NCBI GenBank assembly: GCA_963773945.1
Contig: CAVZDD010000003.1
Location: forward strand, 124,001 to 188,000
From: JAKIWV01 sp963773945
GTDB taxonomy: Archaea; Thermoplasmatota; Thermoplasmata; Lutacidiplasmatales; UBA184
Direction: 5' to 3'
DNA length: 64,000 bases
The notes beneath the pieces were generated by a model that did no database searches, had not been told where the DNA came from, and worked only from the letters and a program-made list of their open reading frames with translations. Each line of letters begins with the position of its first letter. Positions within the stretch are counted from its first letter, which is position 1. Positions 1 to 8,101 of this stretch are shown here, piece by piece. Both the position numbers and the translations under genes were made by a program.

Positions 1-915
1 CCCGGCGATGGCGGAGAACCCCAGCGCCTGGGGTCGGGAGGAGTCGGGGACCGGAACGACTACGTCCGCCTTGGTCGGGTGCTCGCGCGCCAGGATCTCA
101 CCGACCCGGCGCCGGACATCGTAGACTAGACGTCCTTCCACGATGGAGTCGGGTCGCGAGAAGTACACCCACTCGAACATGCAGTGGGCGCGTTCGTTCG
201 ACCCGGCGTAGCGGGACGTCTTGAGCGTTGTTCCCTTTTCGATGAGCACGACCTCCCCGGGGGCCAGGTCGCGCACCAGGGTGCCGCCCATCAACTCAAG
301 GGCGACCGATTCGCTCGCCACGGCGTACCCGCCCTCGAGCGTCCCGAGGACGAGGGGCCGGATGCCCATCGGGTCACGGAAGGCGAGGAGCTGGCTCCCG
401 ACCAGCATCACGACGGCGTACCCGCCGACGAGCTCGCTCATCGATTTCCGGATCGCCGCTTCCAGGTCGCGGGTCCGGCCGTACTCGAGCGCGATCAGCT
501 GGGCCATCGCCTCGCTGTCGGCGCTGCCGAGGAACTCGACGCCTTGTGCCAGAAGTCGCCGGCGCAGGCTCTCGTGGTTGACGATATCCCCGTTGTGCGC
601 GAGGGCGGCGTCTTCGTCGCGCAACCGCAGGCTCAAGGGTTGGGCGTTCTCAATGTCGGACGTACCGGTGGTGGAGTATCGGACGTGACCGATCCCGACC
701 GGTCCGCGGAGGGATTCGAGGATCTCCCGATTGAACACATCGTGGACCAGTCCCATCCCCTTGCGGTGATGGAGCGTCCCGTGGGACGCGGTAGCGATGC
801 CCGCGGACTCCTGGCCGCGGTGTTGCAACGCGCGGAGCCCACGGTAGAGGTAGGGGGCCGCCCCCTTGCCGGAGAGTGACACCCCCACCACGCCGCAGTG
901 CTCGTGCAACGTCAT
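1..915 (-). CDS. purF: Amidophosphoribosyltransferase, partial (cut by left edge)
   Basis: First committed step of purine synthesis: PRPP and glutamine give phosphoribosylamine. The window holds the N-terminal 305 residues; the gene runs off the left edge. The ATG at 915 gives a short propeptide, MTLHEH, followed by CGVVGV, so Cys7 would be the Ntn amidotransferase nucleophile after processing. Also visible are RGQESAGIAT, GHVRYSTTG, AHNGDIVN and DPMGIRPL, all typical of the glutaminase domain. PVPDSSRPQALGFS near the edge marks the start of the phosphoribosyltransferase part. It lies downstream of the ribosomal stalk operon on the same strand, separated by a strong hairpin. Confidence 0.93.
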   Translation of the reverse strand, partial: MTLHEHCGVVGVSLSGKGAAPYLYRGLRALQHRGQESAGIATASHGTLHHRKGMGLVHDVFNREILESLRGPVGIGHVRYSTTGTSDIENAQPLSLRLRDEDAALAHNGDIVNHESLRRRLLAQGVEFLGSADSEAMAQLIALEYGRTRDLEAAIRKSMSELVGGYAVVMLVGSQLLAFRDPMGIRPLVLGTLEGGYAVASESVALELMGGTLVRDLAPGEVVLIEKGTTLKTSRYAGSNERAHCMFEWVYFSRPDSIVEGRLVYDVRRRVGEILAREHPTKADVVVPVPDSSRPQALGFSAIAG

Positions 916-932
916 GGAGAAGGAAATTGGTT

Positions 933-958
933 CCTCCGCCGGGAGAACCCGGCGGAGG
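933..958 (-). terminator. GC-rich perfect hairpin between rpl12 and purF
   Basis: An 11-bp perfect inverted repeat with an AGAA loop (plus strand) lies in the 85-bp gap between the end of rpl12 and the purF start, both on the minus strand. It may end the ribosomal transcript. The following minus-strand bases are only mildly T-rich, so a classical archaeal oligo-T terminator is not clear. Confidence 0.4.
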
Positions 959-1000
959 GTCTTAAGGCGAACGGCGGGCGAAGGTAACCTGCGGGCTCCC

Positions 1001-1309
1001 TCAGCCGAAGAGGGCGGAGAGACCCTCGGCGGCTTCCTCTTCGGTGACGCCTTTCTCTTCCTTCTTCTCTTCCTTCTTTTCGCCCTTGGCGTCCTTCTTC
1101 TCTGCGGGGGCCGCCGGGGCCGCCACGGCCACCGTTTCCGCCTTGGCGAGGACGTCGGCGATGTTCACGCCTTCGAGCGAGGCCAGGAGCGCCTTGACGC
1201 GGGCGGCATCCGGCGAGACGCCGGCGGCCTTCAAGACCCCGTCGATTCCCTTTTCGTCGATCGGCTTTCCGGCCGCGTTGAGCAGCAGGGCGCTGTACAC
1301 GTACTCCAT
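1001..1309 (-). CDS. rpl12: Large ribosomal subunit protein P1 (archaeal L12)
   Basis: Acidic stalk protein that recruits elongation factors to the ribosome. It has 102 residues, normal for aP1. The N-terminal dimerisation domain starts MEYVYSALLLNAAGKPID; an Ala/Pro hinge follows at about residues 61-69, then a Lys/Glu-rich linker and the conserved tail ending LSALFG that binds translation factors. It is the last gene of an L1-P0-P1 operon, 22 bp after P0. Confidence 0.95.
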   Translation of the reverse strand: MEYVYSALLLNAAGKPIDEKGIDGVLKAAGVSPDAARVKALLASLEGVNIADVLAKAETVAVAAPAAPAEKKDAKGEKKEEKKEEKGVTEEEAAEGLSALFG

Positions 1310-1331
1310 CGTTCTTCCTCCGGTGGTTCCT

Positions 1332-2201
1332 CTATGATGCAGGGGTTCCTGTCAGGGCTTGAAGCGCCTTCGCCTCTCGGAAAGCGCGGGCCAGAATCTC
1401 CGGGAGGCTCTTCGCGGTGGGATAGGCCGATTCCACCGCGACCGCAATCGCACCCCGGTACGCGCGCGCGAGCAGGATCGGGATCGTCTGCGGGCTGAAG
1501 TACCTCACCTCGACGGCGAGGGCCAGCGCGCTCCGGTACGCCTGCACGAGTTGGGCGCGTTTCTGAACCAGGTCCACGGCCAACACGCTGGGCGCGTAGA
1601 ACGTCTCCCGTTCGACCGCTGCGCGGAGGTCGAGGCCGACTTCGAGAGGCAGGATGTTGAGGCGGGTGAGTAAGTTCGCCTTTTCGGCGGAAATGACCTC
1701 CCCGGCCTTCGCCACAATGGCGTCCTTCTTCAGGACGACCTTGCCCTTCTCGATGGCCGCGGGAAATCCGGAATGCTGGAGCTCCGCCACGATCGGGCCG
1801 GGCTTGAACGGAGTTTCGCCTCCGGGGACCATGATATCGTTGGGGGCGATCGAGCCACCCCGCGCGGGGGTCGCCGAACGGGTCTGCACCAGCTCCTGGT
1901 AAAGGGAGAACGGATTCCCATCCGCGGCGATGATGCCGGTCTGGTCGGTGACGTAATCGAGGAGCGGCTTGAGCGCCGGGCGTTCCTTCGCGGCGGCTTC
2001 GAGGGCGTGCCGAATCGCACTGTTCGGGGCCACGACGAGCGGGTGTCCCCGCAGGAGGAGGTCCTTCCGCATCTTCTGGAGCGCCGCGGCCGGAACACCG
2101 CGGATCCCGATCAGGGCGGTCACCGGATGATCGAGAACCATCCTCTGAAGGCTCTGGACGCGCGTGATCTTCTCCGGAGGCACCGAGTTTCGGCCGGGCA
2201 T
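1332..2201 (-). CDS. rplP0: Large ribosomal subunit protein P0 (archaeal L10)
   Basis: Base of the ribosomal stalk; binds 23S rRNA and anchors P1 dimers. The N-terminal rRNA-binding domain includes IGIRGVPAAALQKMRKDL and a domain-II insertion around the GGSIAPNDIMVPGGETPF segment. Three helices near the C-terminus (YRSALALAVEV, ARAYRGAIAVAVESAY, RAFREAKALQAL) look like the three P1-dimer docking helices. The protein ends soon after at ALTGTPAS, without the acidic LFG tail that P0 of many archaea shares with P1. At 289 residues it is shorter than the usual 310-350. It starts 13 bp after the rpl1 stop. Confidence 0.93.
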   Translation of the reverse strand: MPGRNSVPPEKITRVQSLQRMVLDHPVTALIGIRGVPAAALQKMRKDLLLRGHPLVVAPNSAIRHALEAAAKERPALKPLLDYVTDQTGIIAADGNPFSLYQELVQTRSATPARGGSIAPNDIMVPGGETPFKPGPIVAELQHSGFPAAIEKGKVVLKKDAIVAKAGEVISAEKANLLTRLNILPLEVGLDLRAAVERETFYAPSVLAVDLVQKRAQLVQAYRSALALAVEVRYFSPQTIPILLARAYRGAIAVAVESAYPTAKSLPEILARAFREAKALQALTGTPAS

Positions 2202-2214
2202 CGCGTTCCTCTTC

Positions 2215-2853
2215 TTACCAGAGCCGAACCGCGGGGCCCATTGTGGTCTTGACGTACACCGACTCGATGTTGTTGCGACCGCGCTCGAGCTTTCCGACGA
2301 TGCGCGCGAGGAGCGCGTCGATGTTCTGCGCGGTGTCGGCCGCGGGCATGCTTCGGGTCCCTACGGCGGCGTGGAAGGTCCGGTTGCCTTTCGAACGGAC
2401 TCGGACCGAGCGCTTGAGCGCCTGGATTTGGTTCGAAGGGTCGCTGCCCGGAGGGAGCGGGCGGGGCATCTTGCCGCGCGGACCTAGGACGACGCCGAGT
2501 CGCTTACCGATGGTCGGCATCAGCGGCGCTTCGGCAAGGAAGAAGTCGATGTCCTCGACGAGCTTCTTGGCGGCCTTCTTGTTGGAAAAGAGGTCATCCA
2601 TCTCGGCCGGCGAAATGGCCCGGTCCGCGACGCCCCGGATCTTCTGGCACATTTCGGGAGAGCCGAACACGGCGACGCGCGTGGTTTTACCCCGTCCCTT
2701 CGGAAGGGCGAGCTCTTCCTCGATACGGTTCTTGGGAACCGTGAGGTCGAGATCCTTGAGGTTGATTGACAGGTCAACGGTCTCCGGGAACTTTCGCTCC
2801 GGAGCCTTGGCGAGGGCCTCGGTTACGACCTCCACCGCCGTGCGATCCGCCAT
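2215..2853 (-). CDS. rpl1: Large ribosomal subunit protein L1
   Basis: L1-stalk protein; binds 23S rRNA and, in archaea, often its own mRNA. It has 212 residues, normal for archaeal L1. Recognisable are KFPETVDLSINLKDLDL at the start, GRGKTTRVAVFG, the GKRLGVVLGPRGKMPRPLPP loop and VYVKTTMGPAVRLW at the end. It is first in the stalk operon. The common archaeal neighbour L11 is not upstream. A TATA-like box lies about 40 nt before the ATG, giving a short predicted leader. Confidence 0.95.
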   Translation of the reverse strand: MADRTAVEVVTEALAKAPERKFPETVDLSINLKDLDLTVPKNRIEEELALPKGRGKTTRVAVFGSPEMCQKIRGVADRAISPAEMDDLFSNKKAAKKLVEDIDFFLAEAPLMPTIGKRLGVVLGPRGKMPRPLPPGSDPSNQIQALKRSVRVRSKGNRTFHAAVGTRSMPAADTAQNIDALLARIVGKLERGRNNIESVYVKTTMGPAVRLW

Positions 2854-2890
2854 GTTCCCTCGTAGGATGCGAGGCCGCCGAGCAGGCTCC

Positions 2891-2900
2891 TATACATAAA
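2891..2900 (-). promoter_or_regulatory. TATA box of the L1-P0-P1 operon
   Basis: The minus strand reads TTTATGTATA in an otherwise GC-rich gap. Its centre is about 43 nt before the rpl1 ATG, placing the predicted transcription start about 16 nt before the gene. Confidence 0.6.
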
Positions 2901-2954
2901 GGCTTAGATTCCCACCGCCGAGAAACGACTCGAAAGCAACTCCGGCCACGCCGT

Positions 2955-4475
2955 TCAGCCCCGGACCGACTCCAGGAACGCCCGGGTGCCGAAGGGACGG
3001 CCGGTCACCTCGCGAACGCGAGGGATCCAGTCGAATTCCGCGCCGGGAGCGAACCAGTTCTCGGTGAGCCAAGGACCTACTCGGGCGTTCGGCCAGAGGG
3101 AACCGCCCACCTGGCGATGGATCGCCTGGACGAGCTGCTTTCGGAAGAGGAGGGAGAGAAGGTAGCTCTGATTGTAGACCGGATGTGTGACGAGTGTGGT
3201 CTGAATGAACGACCGGGGAACGTAGCGGCCGAACCCGAAGAGGCCACGCAGCCGTCTCGCCGAAACCGGGGTCAGTTCCGCGGCGGGGTTTCGGTACAGC
3301 TCAAGCTCGATGCTCACCCAATTGGTCGTGCTGGCCGCTTGCACGAGATCGGAGAGGGCGCGGCCGGCCCGGAAATTGTCGACTGCACTCGCCGTCAGGC
3401 CGGGACGCCCCCGAAGCCAACTCGGATCCACCGAGACCTCCTCGAACAGGTCGGCGATCCCCTCCACAAAACCGGCAAATCCCACGTCCGGCGACCGAAG
3501 GAGGTGACCGGGTTGCCGAATCAAGGAGAAGTGGACGGCATGCCCGAACTCGTGGAAACCGACCGAGTACCAATCCCAGCCGCCTTTTGGGGGAATCAGG
3601 ATCCGGATGTCCGTCGGGATCCGGATCCCAAAAGTGAGTCCGCCGAAAGGGATGTCCTGCAGCGTGACCCGGATTGGCAACCGACCCATCGGGAGCCCCC
3701 ACTGGCGTAACGCCGCGCGCACGGCAGGTACCATTCGCCCGCCGGGGAACGGGCCGCTGGGAAGGCCCGCACGTCGTTCTTGGGCGAAGCGAAGGTCCCA
3801 AGGAAACCACTCGCCCTGGCCGGCCGTGGAAAGGAATTCCTCACGAATCTTCCGGATCTTCTGACCGAGGGGCTCCACCGCTTCGGCGCACAACCGACGG
3901 AGTTCCCCGACCCCGATGCCCTCGAACTTCAGTCGCAATTCCGGATAGTCGTGGAATCCGAGCGCGCGGGCGCGGGCGTTCCGGACCCGAATCAGCGCCC
4001 GGAGCTCGGGTTCGAGAACGCTCCAGAGCTCGTCCTCGGCCCGATAGGCCTCTTCCCGGACCGCTCGGTCGGGGTTCCGGCGCAGTTCGTCATGGAGTCC
4101 TGCCCTATCGACCCGCTTTCCCCGAAAACGAGGGCGAAAGGCCACGATCCGCCTCTGGAGTCGGCTTCGGAGCCGCACGACCGAGGGATACTGTTCCGAA
4201 GCCGCGTCGAAATGGAGGCGTTCGAGCAGCTCCAATCGGCGGGCGAGACGGTGGTCGGTTGGGACGAGGCGTCGGGCGCGTTCGACCCAATCCCCGATGG
4301 ACCGGGGAGCCAGGAACCGGGCGCGGGCGTTGATCCAGGGCTCCGATGCGCCGGCAGGCCGCCCTGCGTAGAGGCGCCATTCGATCGTAGAGATCGTGCG
4401 ATCGAACTTCGCGATCCGTTGTTCGATGCCGTTCAGCTCCGCCTGAAGGGCGGAGACAGACTGGGGGGCCACCAA
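2955..4475 (-). CDS. M2/M3-like HExxH zinc metallopeptidase
   Basis: Probable cytoplasmic oligopeptidase or carboxypeptidase of the gluzincin group. It has 506 residues with no signal peptide or membrane segment. Residues near 325 read GFHEFGHAVHF, the HExxH zinc site, and about 25-30 residues later FVEGIADLFEE supplies the third zinc ligand Glu. The helical N-terminal half, with an AYRAEDELW segment and RNARARALGFHDYPEL, resembles M2 (ACE-like) and M3 (thimet or PepF) enzymes. The exact family cannot be fixed by eye. It precedes the stalk operon on the same strand and is divergent from rpl44e, 109 bp away. Confidence 0.75.
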   Translation of the reverse strand: MVAPQSVSALQAELNGIEQRIAKFDRTISTIEWRLYAGRPAGASEPWINARARFLAPRSIGDWVERARRLVPTDHRLARRLELLERLHFDAASEQYPSVVRLRSRLQRRIVAFRPRFRGKRVDRAGLHDELRRNPDRAVREEAYRAEDELWSVLEPELRALIRVRNARARALGFHDYPELRLKFEGIGVGELRRLCAEAVEPLGQKIRKIREEFLSTAGQGEWFPWDLRFAQERRAGLPSGPFPGGRMVPAVRAALRQWGLPMGRLPIRVTLQDIPFGGLTFGIRIPTDIRILIPPKGGWDWYSVGFHEFGHAVHFSLIRQPGHLLRSPDVGFAGFVEGIADLFEEVSVDPSWLRGRPGLTASAVDNFRAGRALSDLVQAASTTNWVSIELELYRNPAAELTPVSARRLRGLFGFGRYVPRSFIQTTLVTHPVYNQSYLLSLLFRKQLVQAIHRQVGGSLWPNARVGPWLTENWFAPGAEFDWIPRVREVTGRPFGTRAFLESVRG

Positions 4476-4554
4476 GGTTGGCGGGATGACAGGCCGACGC
4501 CCTTCGGCCGTAAGCTTTTCGCGGCGAGGAAACGGGGCCGAGGCGGCTTAGGCC

Positions 4555-4562
4555 TATATATG
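4555..4562 (+). promoter_or_regulatory. TATA box of the L44e operon (leaderless)
   Basis: TATATATG follows a GC-rich stretch. Its centre is about 27 nt before the rpl44e ATG, so transcription should start at or next to the start codon. Confidence 0.65.
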
Positions 4563-4584
4563 CTGCCGACTTCGGCGCGCTCTC

Positions 4585-4869
4585 ATGCACTACCCAAAGG
4601 TCATCTCGACCTACTGCCCGAAGTGCCACAAGCACACCCCGCACGAAGTCGAGAAAGGCAAGAAGAAACCCGCCTCGGAACTCAAGTGGGGGCAACGCCG
4701 GTTCCGACGCGCGACCCGGGGGTACGGAGGGTTTCCGCGCCCCAAGCCAGAGGGCCGGGCCAAGGCCGTCCGTCGGGTGCTCCTCCGGTTCCGTTGCAAA
4801 CAGTGCAAGTACATCGTCCAACCGATCGGCTGGCGGGCCGGCACCTTCGAGCTGACCGAAGCGAACTAA
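4585..4869 (+). CDS. rpl44e: Large ribosomal subunit protein L44e
   Basis: Zinc-binding protein of the archaeal and eukaryotic large subunit near the E site. It has 94 residues. Two CxxC pairs (YCPKCHKHTPH near residue 10 and FRCKQCKY near residue 72) form the zinc site, and the basic centre KWGQRRFRRATRGYGG is typical. It heads a run L44e - S27e - aIF2-alpha - Nop10, the conserved archaeal order, and probably has a leaderless mRNA. Confidence 0.96.
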   Translation: MHYPKVISTYCPKCHKHTPHEVEKGKKKPASELKWGQRRFRRATRGYGGFPRPKPEGRAKAVRRVLLRFRCKQCKYIVQPIGWRAGTFELTEAN

Positions 4870-4880
4870 GGTATCGTGCG

Positions 4881-5054
4881 GTGACAGCGGCTCCGTTCTG
4901 GGTGGTCAAGTGCCCCGATTGTTCGGGCGAACAGACGATCTTTAGCCGACCGGCCACCGTAGTCAACTGCGTGGTCTGCGGCGCCACGCTGGCGACGCCG
5001 ACGGGCGGCAAGGCGCAACTTCGCGGAACGTTCATCCGATCGGCGTCGGCCTAG
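4881..5054 (+). CDS. rps27e: Small ribosomal subunit protein S27e
   Basis: 57-residue zinc-ribbon ribosomal protein. VKCPDCSGEQTIFS and VNCVVCGATLATPTGG give the four-cysteine site, and the C-terminus GTFIRSASA is usual for the family. I chose the GTG at 4881 because it follows an AAGGT ribosome-binding motif by 8 nt and yields the normal family length. It starts 11 bp after the rpl44e stop and 17 bp before the aIF2-alpha start. Confidence 0.93.
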   Translation: MTAAPFWVVKCPDCSGEQTIFSRPATVVNCVVCGATLATPTGGKAQLRGTFIRSASA

Positions 5055-5071
5055 ATGGGGAGGCGCTAAGG

Positions 5072-5848
5072 GTGCCACTCCGGGGGGATTACCCGGATGA
5101 GGGGGAACTCGTCGTCGCGACCGTCACGCAGATCCGCGACTTTGGCGCCTTCACCACCCTCGACGAATACGCGAACCGGGAAGCGTTCATCCATCTCTCC
5201 GAGGTCGCCACCGGGTGGGTCAAGTACATCCGGGACCACATCCGCGAACGTCAGAAGATCGTCGGCCGGGTCCTCCACATCGACACCGCGAAGGGCCAGA
5301 TCGACCTCTCGCTCAAGCGGATCAACGAGCACCAGCGCCGCGAGAAGATCCAGAGCTGGAAGAACGAGCAACGCGCCCAACGTCTGGTCGCCATCGTGGC
5401 GAAGGCGCTGAAGATCGAGGTCGACGCCACCTACGAGGTCTTCGCCGAGAAACTGGTGGAGGAGCAGGGGAGCCTCTTCCATGCCTTCGAAGTCGCTTCC
5501 GCCGAACCGAAGAAGTTCGTCGAGCAGTTCGGGAAGGCGTCCTGGGTCTCGGCCTTCGTGAAGGTGGCCGAGGAGAACCTAACACCGCCGCGGGTCACGA
5601 TCAGCGGCACCCTCGAGATCTCATCGCCCGCCCCGGAGGGCGTGAAGGACGTTCGAATCGCGCTGCACGCGGCGGAGGAAGTGGACCCCGAGTCGGTGAC
5701 GGTCCAATACGTCGGCGCGCCCCGGTACCGCGTACAGGTCACCGGGACCCAGTACAAGCAGGTCGAAGAGGTCCTCAAGAAAGCCACCGAAGCCGCACTG
5801 GCGAAGATCGCCAAGGCCGGTGGGCACGGGAGCTTTGCCCGCGCATGA
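5072..5848 (+). CDS. eif2a: Translation initiation factor aIF2 alpha subunit
   Basis: Alpha subunit of the factor that carries initiator tRNA to the ribosome. It has 258 residues. An N-terminal S1 domain (VATVTQIRDFGAFTTLDEY ... FIHLSEVATGWVKYIRDHI, residues about 13-85) is followed by a helical domain and the C-terminal alpha/beta domain with TVQYVGAPRYRVQVTG. The start is GTG. The stop overlaps the nop10 start by ATGA, implying translational coupling. Confidence 0.95.
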   Translation: MPLRGDYPDEGELVVATVTQIRDFGAFTTLDEYANREAFIHLSEVATGWVKYIRDHIRERQKIVGRVLHIDTAKGQIDLSLKRINEHQRREKIQSWKNEQRAQRLVAIVAKALKIEVDATYEVFAEKLVEEQGSLFHAFEVASAEPKKFVEQFGKASWVSAFVKVAEENLTPPRVTISGTLEISSPAPEGVKDVRIALHAAEEVDPESVTVQYVGAPRYRVQVTGTQYKQVEEVLKKATEAALAKIAKAGGHGSFARA

Positions 5849-6012
5849 CCGATTCCTTGCTCCGGATCTGTCGGTCCTGCGGTCGGTACAGCCTCTCGAT
5901 GACGTGCCCCGTCGACCACTCGGAGACCCGTACCCCCCACCCGGCGAGGTTTTCGCCTCAGGACCGCTGGGGGAAATACCGCCGTGCGTTAGCCGCGGTG
6001 TCGGGAACGTAG
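5845..6012 (+). CDS. nop10: Ribosome biogenesis protein Nop10
   Basis: 55-residue core protein of H/ACA ribonucleoproteins, which guide pseudouridylation of rRNA. LLRICRSCGRYSLSMTCPVD shows the archaeal zinc ribbon; the tail RFSPQDRWGKYRRAL is the family signature that contacts Cbf5. It overlaps the aIF2-alpha stop by 4 bp, the standard archaeal linkage. Confidence 0.95.
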   Translation: MTDSLLRICRSCGRYSLSMTCPVDHSETRTPHPARFSPQDRWGKYRRALAAVSGT

Positions 6013-6046
6013 GCTACGCCCCGTCGAAGGAAGTAGAAGAGGAACA

Positions 6047-6574
6047 ATGATGGCTACTGGAATGCACCGGATCAAGGTCGTAAATGAGATCAGTGACCTC
6101 GTGCCGGTCCTGCGCGCCGTCGACACACCGCTGAAGCTCAAACTGCTCCAACGCCTCTCGGAGACCTGGCTCACGCCGGACGATGTCCAGCGGGAGTTCG
6201 GCAAGGAAGGCATCAAAGTGCTCTCCTTGTTCGAGAAGCTCAAGCTCGTCGACACGCGGTGGGTGGCCCGGGAGGGCCGAAAGACCCCCGACAAGAGCTA
6301 TCACACCTACTACGGAACGATCAACATCAACACGACTGCCCCGCTGGCGGAGGTCTCGGAGATCCTCGCGATCGCCAGCATGGACGACAAGGAATACGCC
6401 AAGCTGGAACAGAAGATCTACGACGCCGTGGGCGACGTCGGCCGCTTCTTCTCCGACGTGGCCGAGCAGCTCGGCATGTCGCCGACGCGGCTCAAGGGAC
6501 TCGTGAAGCGTTCGGACAAGCTCGAGTACCGGGGCCACCGGATCGAACGGTTCCATGCCCGCGCCGGCCCATAG
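6047..6574 (+). CDS. Winged-helix DNA-binding-like protein
   Basis: 175 residues, soluble. The first part (LRAVDTPLKLKLLQRLSETWLTPDDVQREFG, then a second helix and GIKVLSLFEKLKLVDTRW) has the shape of an ArsR-like winged helix. A YHTYYGTINI strand follows as a possible wing, and the C-terminal half is helical. A GAGGAA ribosome-binding motif lies about 5 nt before the first ATG; the ATG at residue 6 is an alternative. It is co-directional with nop10 and trm56 and overlaps trm56 by 20 bp. Targets are unknown; it could be a general regulator rather than a local one. Confidence 0.65.
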   Translation: MMATGMHRIKVVNEISDLVPVLRAVDTPLKLKLLQRLSETWLTPDDVQREFGKEGIKVLSLFEKLKLVDTRWVAREGRKTPDKSYHTYYGTININTTAPLAEVSEILAIASMDDKEYAKLEQKIYDAVGDVGRFFSDVAEQLGMSPTRLKGLVKRSDKLEYRGHRIERFHARAGP

Positions 6575-7112
6575 CCGGCGCCGACCCGACGTCGCGGTGC
6601 TCCGGGTCGGGCACCGACCGGGACGCGACCCCCGACTCACGACCCACCTCGCGCTCGCGGCCCGGGCCCTCGGCGCCTCCCGGCTTTTCCTCCACCCGGC
6701 GGACCCGGAGCTCGCGGAACGGATCGCTGCGGTGGCGCGTCGCTGGGGCGGGACCTTTGACGTGGTCGGGGTGTCCTCCTGGAAACCCGTGCTGGCCGAG
6801 TATCCGGGTGGCGTCGTGCATCTGACCATGTACGGGGAGCCGGTCTCCAAGGTCATTCCACGGCTGCGCCACGCCGACCGCCTCTTGGTCGTCGTGGGTG
6901 GCGCCAAGGTCCCTCCGGCCCTATTCGGAGCGGCGGACTGCAACGTCTCCGTGGGGTCGCAGCCGCACAGCGAGGTGGCGGCGCTCGCGGTGCTGCTGGA
7001 CCGGCTCCTGGGGGAAGCGCCGCCCTCCCGGTTCCTCGGCGCCCAGCAGCGCATCGTGCCGTCGCGTCGTGGCAAGCGGGTGCTCCCGGTACCGCCGCGG
7101 AAGGTTCCATGA
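6555..7112 (+). CDS. trm56: tRNA (cytidine(56)-2'-O)-methyltransferase Trm56
   Basis: SPOUT methyltransferase that modifies C56 in the T loop of archaeal tRNAs. It has 185 residues. The family signature VLRVGHRPGRDPRLTTHLAL opens the protein; VVHLTMYGEP and VVVGGAKVPP form the knotted SAM-binding core, and VSVGSQPHSEVAALAVLLD ends it. It overlaps the preceding gene by 20 bp and the mevalonate kinase start by 4 bp. Confidence 0.9.
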   Translation: MPAPAHSRRRPDVAVLRVGHRPGRDPRLTTHLALAARALGASRLFLHPADPELAERIAAVARRWGGTFDVVGVSSWKPVLAEYPGGVVHLTMYGEPVSKVIPRLRHADRLLVVVGGAKVPPALFGAADCNVSVGSQPHSEVAALAVLLDRLLGEAPPSRFLGAQQRIVPSRRGKRVLPVPPRKVP

Positions 7113-8077
7113 CCGAACCCGCGATTCCGGCGCGGACCCTCCCGATCGTCGCGCGGGCCCCGGGCAAGTGCATCCTGTTCGGCGAGCACGCCGTCGTCCG
7201 GGGCCAACCCGAGGTGCTCCTCGCCATCGACGTGTACGCCCAGGTGGCGATCCGCCCGGCCCCGGAGTGGCGACTCAACGGACACCCCGGCCCGGTCGCT
7301 GGCCACCGATACCTCCAGGCGGCGTTGCACGCGTTGTGGCAGAACGGTTCTCCCCTCGACGTGACCGTCGTATCGCGGATCCCGAAAGCCTCGGGCATGG
7401 GATCCTCGGCCGCCTTCGTGGCCGGCCTGGCCGCGACGCTGGGTTCCGCGCAAGGCGGTGTCGACCGGGCGACGCTCGCCCAGCAAAGCTTCACGATCGA
7501 GCGAACCGCCCAAGGCGTGGGGAGTCCCGGGGACACTTCGGCGGCCGCAGCGGGGGGGTACCTCACGCTCAACACCGACGTCGCGGCCCTCGGGGACCCC
7601 CTGTGGAACGTGGAAGCGGGGACGGAACGATGGACGGCGCGACGGATCGCGGACCCCGGCTGGGTGTGGGTGGTCGCCTACTCGGGCTTGCCCAAGAGCA
7701 CCGGTCCGAAGGTTCGCGCCGTCGGGGAACGGTTCGCCTCGGCCGAGGGCCCGGATCTGCTCCGACAATTCGCCGACGTGGCGACCGCCGGGCTCCGGGC
7801 GATGGCCCGGGAAGACGGCCCCGAAACCGGTCGGCTGCTGGACGAAAATCAGGAATTGCTGCGCACCGTGGGGGTCTCCCATCCCCGAATCGAGGCGCTC
7901 CTCGAGGCCGCCCGGCCGGCGGCCCTCGGGGCCAAGGTGACCGGGGCCGGGGGCGGCGGGTCGATCGTGGCCCTCCCGAAGCCTGGACAGGAGACCGACC
8001 TGGTACGGCGACTCGCTCGGGCCGGCGCCGTCCCGTTCGCCACGGGACCCGCGGCCCGCGGGGTCGAGCTCGTTTAG
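7109..8077 (+). CDS. mvk: Mevalonate kinase (GHMP family)
   Basis: Phosphorylates mevalonate in isoprenoid synthesis, which supplies the archaeal lipid chains. It has 322 residues. Seen: ARAPGKCILFGEHAVVRG at the N-terminus, the ATP loop PKASGMGSSAAF, GSPGDTSAAAAGGY, and the GHMP C-terminal motif KVTGAGGGGS. These match classical mevalonate kinases rather than the mevalonate-3-kinases of Thermoplasma. It overlaps the trm56 stop by ATGA and ends convergent to the GTPase gene. Confidence 0.9.
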   Translation: MTEPAIPARTLPIVARAPGKCILFGEHAVVRGQPEVLLAIDVYAQVAIRPAPEWRLNGHPGPVAGHRYLQAALHALWQNGSPLDVTVVSRIPKASGMGSSAAFVAGLAATLGSAQGGVDRATLAQQSFTIERTAQGVGSPGDTSAAAAGGYLTLNTDVAALGDPLWNVEAGTERWTARRIADPGWVWVVAYSGLPKSTGPKVRAVGERFASAEGPDLLRQFADVATAGLRAMAREDGPETGRLLDENQELLRTVGVSHPRIEALLEAARPAALGAKVTGAGGGGSIVALPKPGQETDLVRRLARAGAVPFATGPAARGVELV

Positions 8078-8101
8078 GCTCTCGCCGGGGACGCCTTCGC
8101 G

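Noticed and set aside
184..879. Plus-strand open frames opposite purF
   Set aside because: They mirror the purF frame in GC-rich DNA, have no family features, and purF on the minus strand is unmistakable.
6014..7882. 622-codon minus-strand frame
   Set aside because: It lies antisense to the winged-helix, trm56 and mvk genes, all clearly coding on the plus strand.
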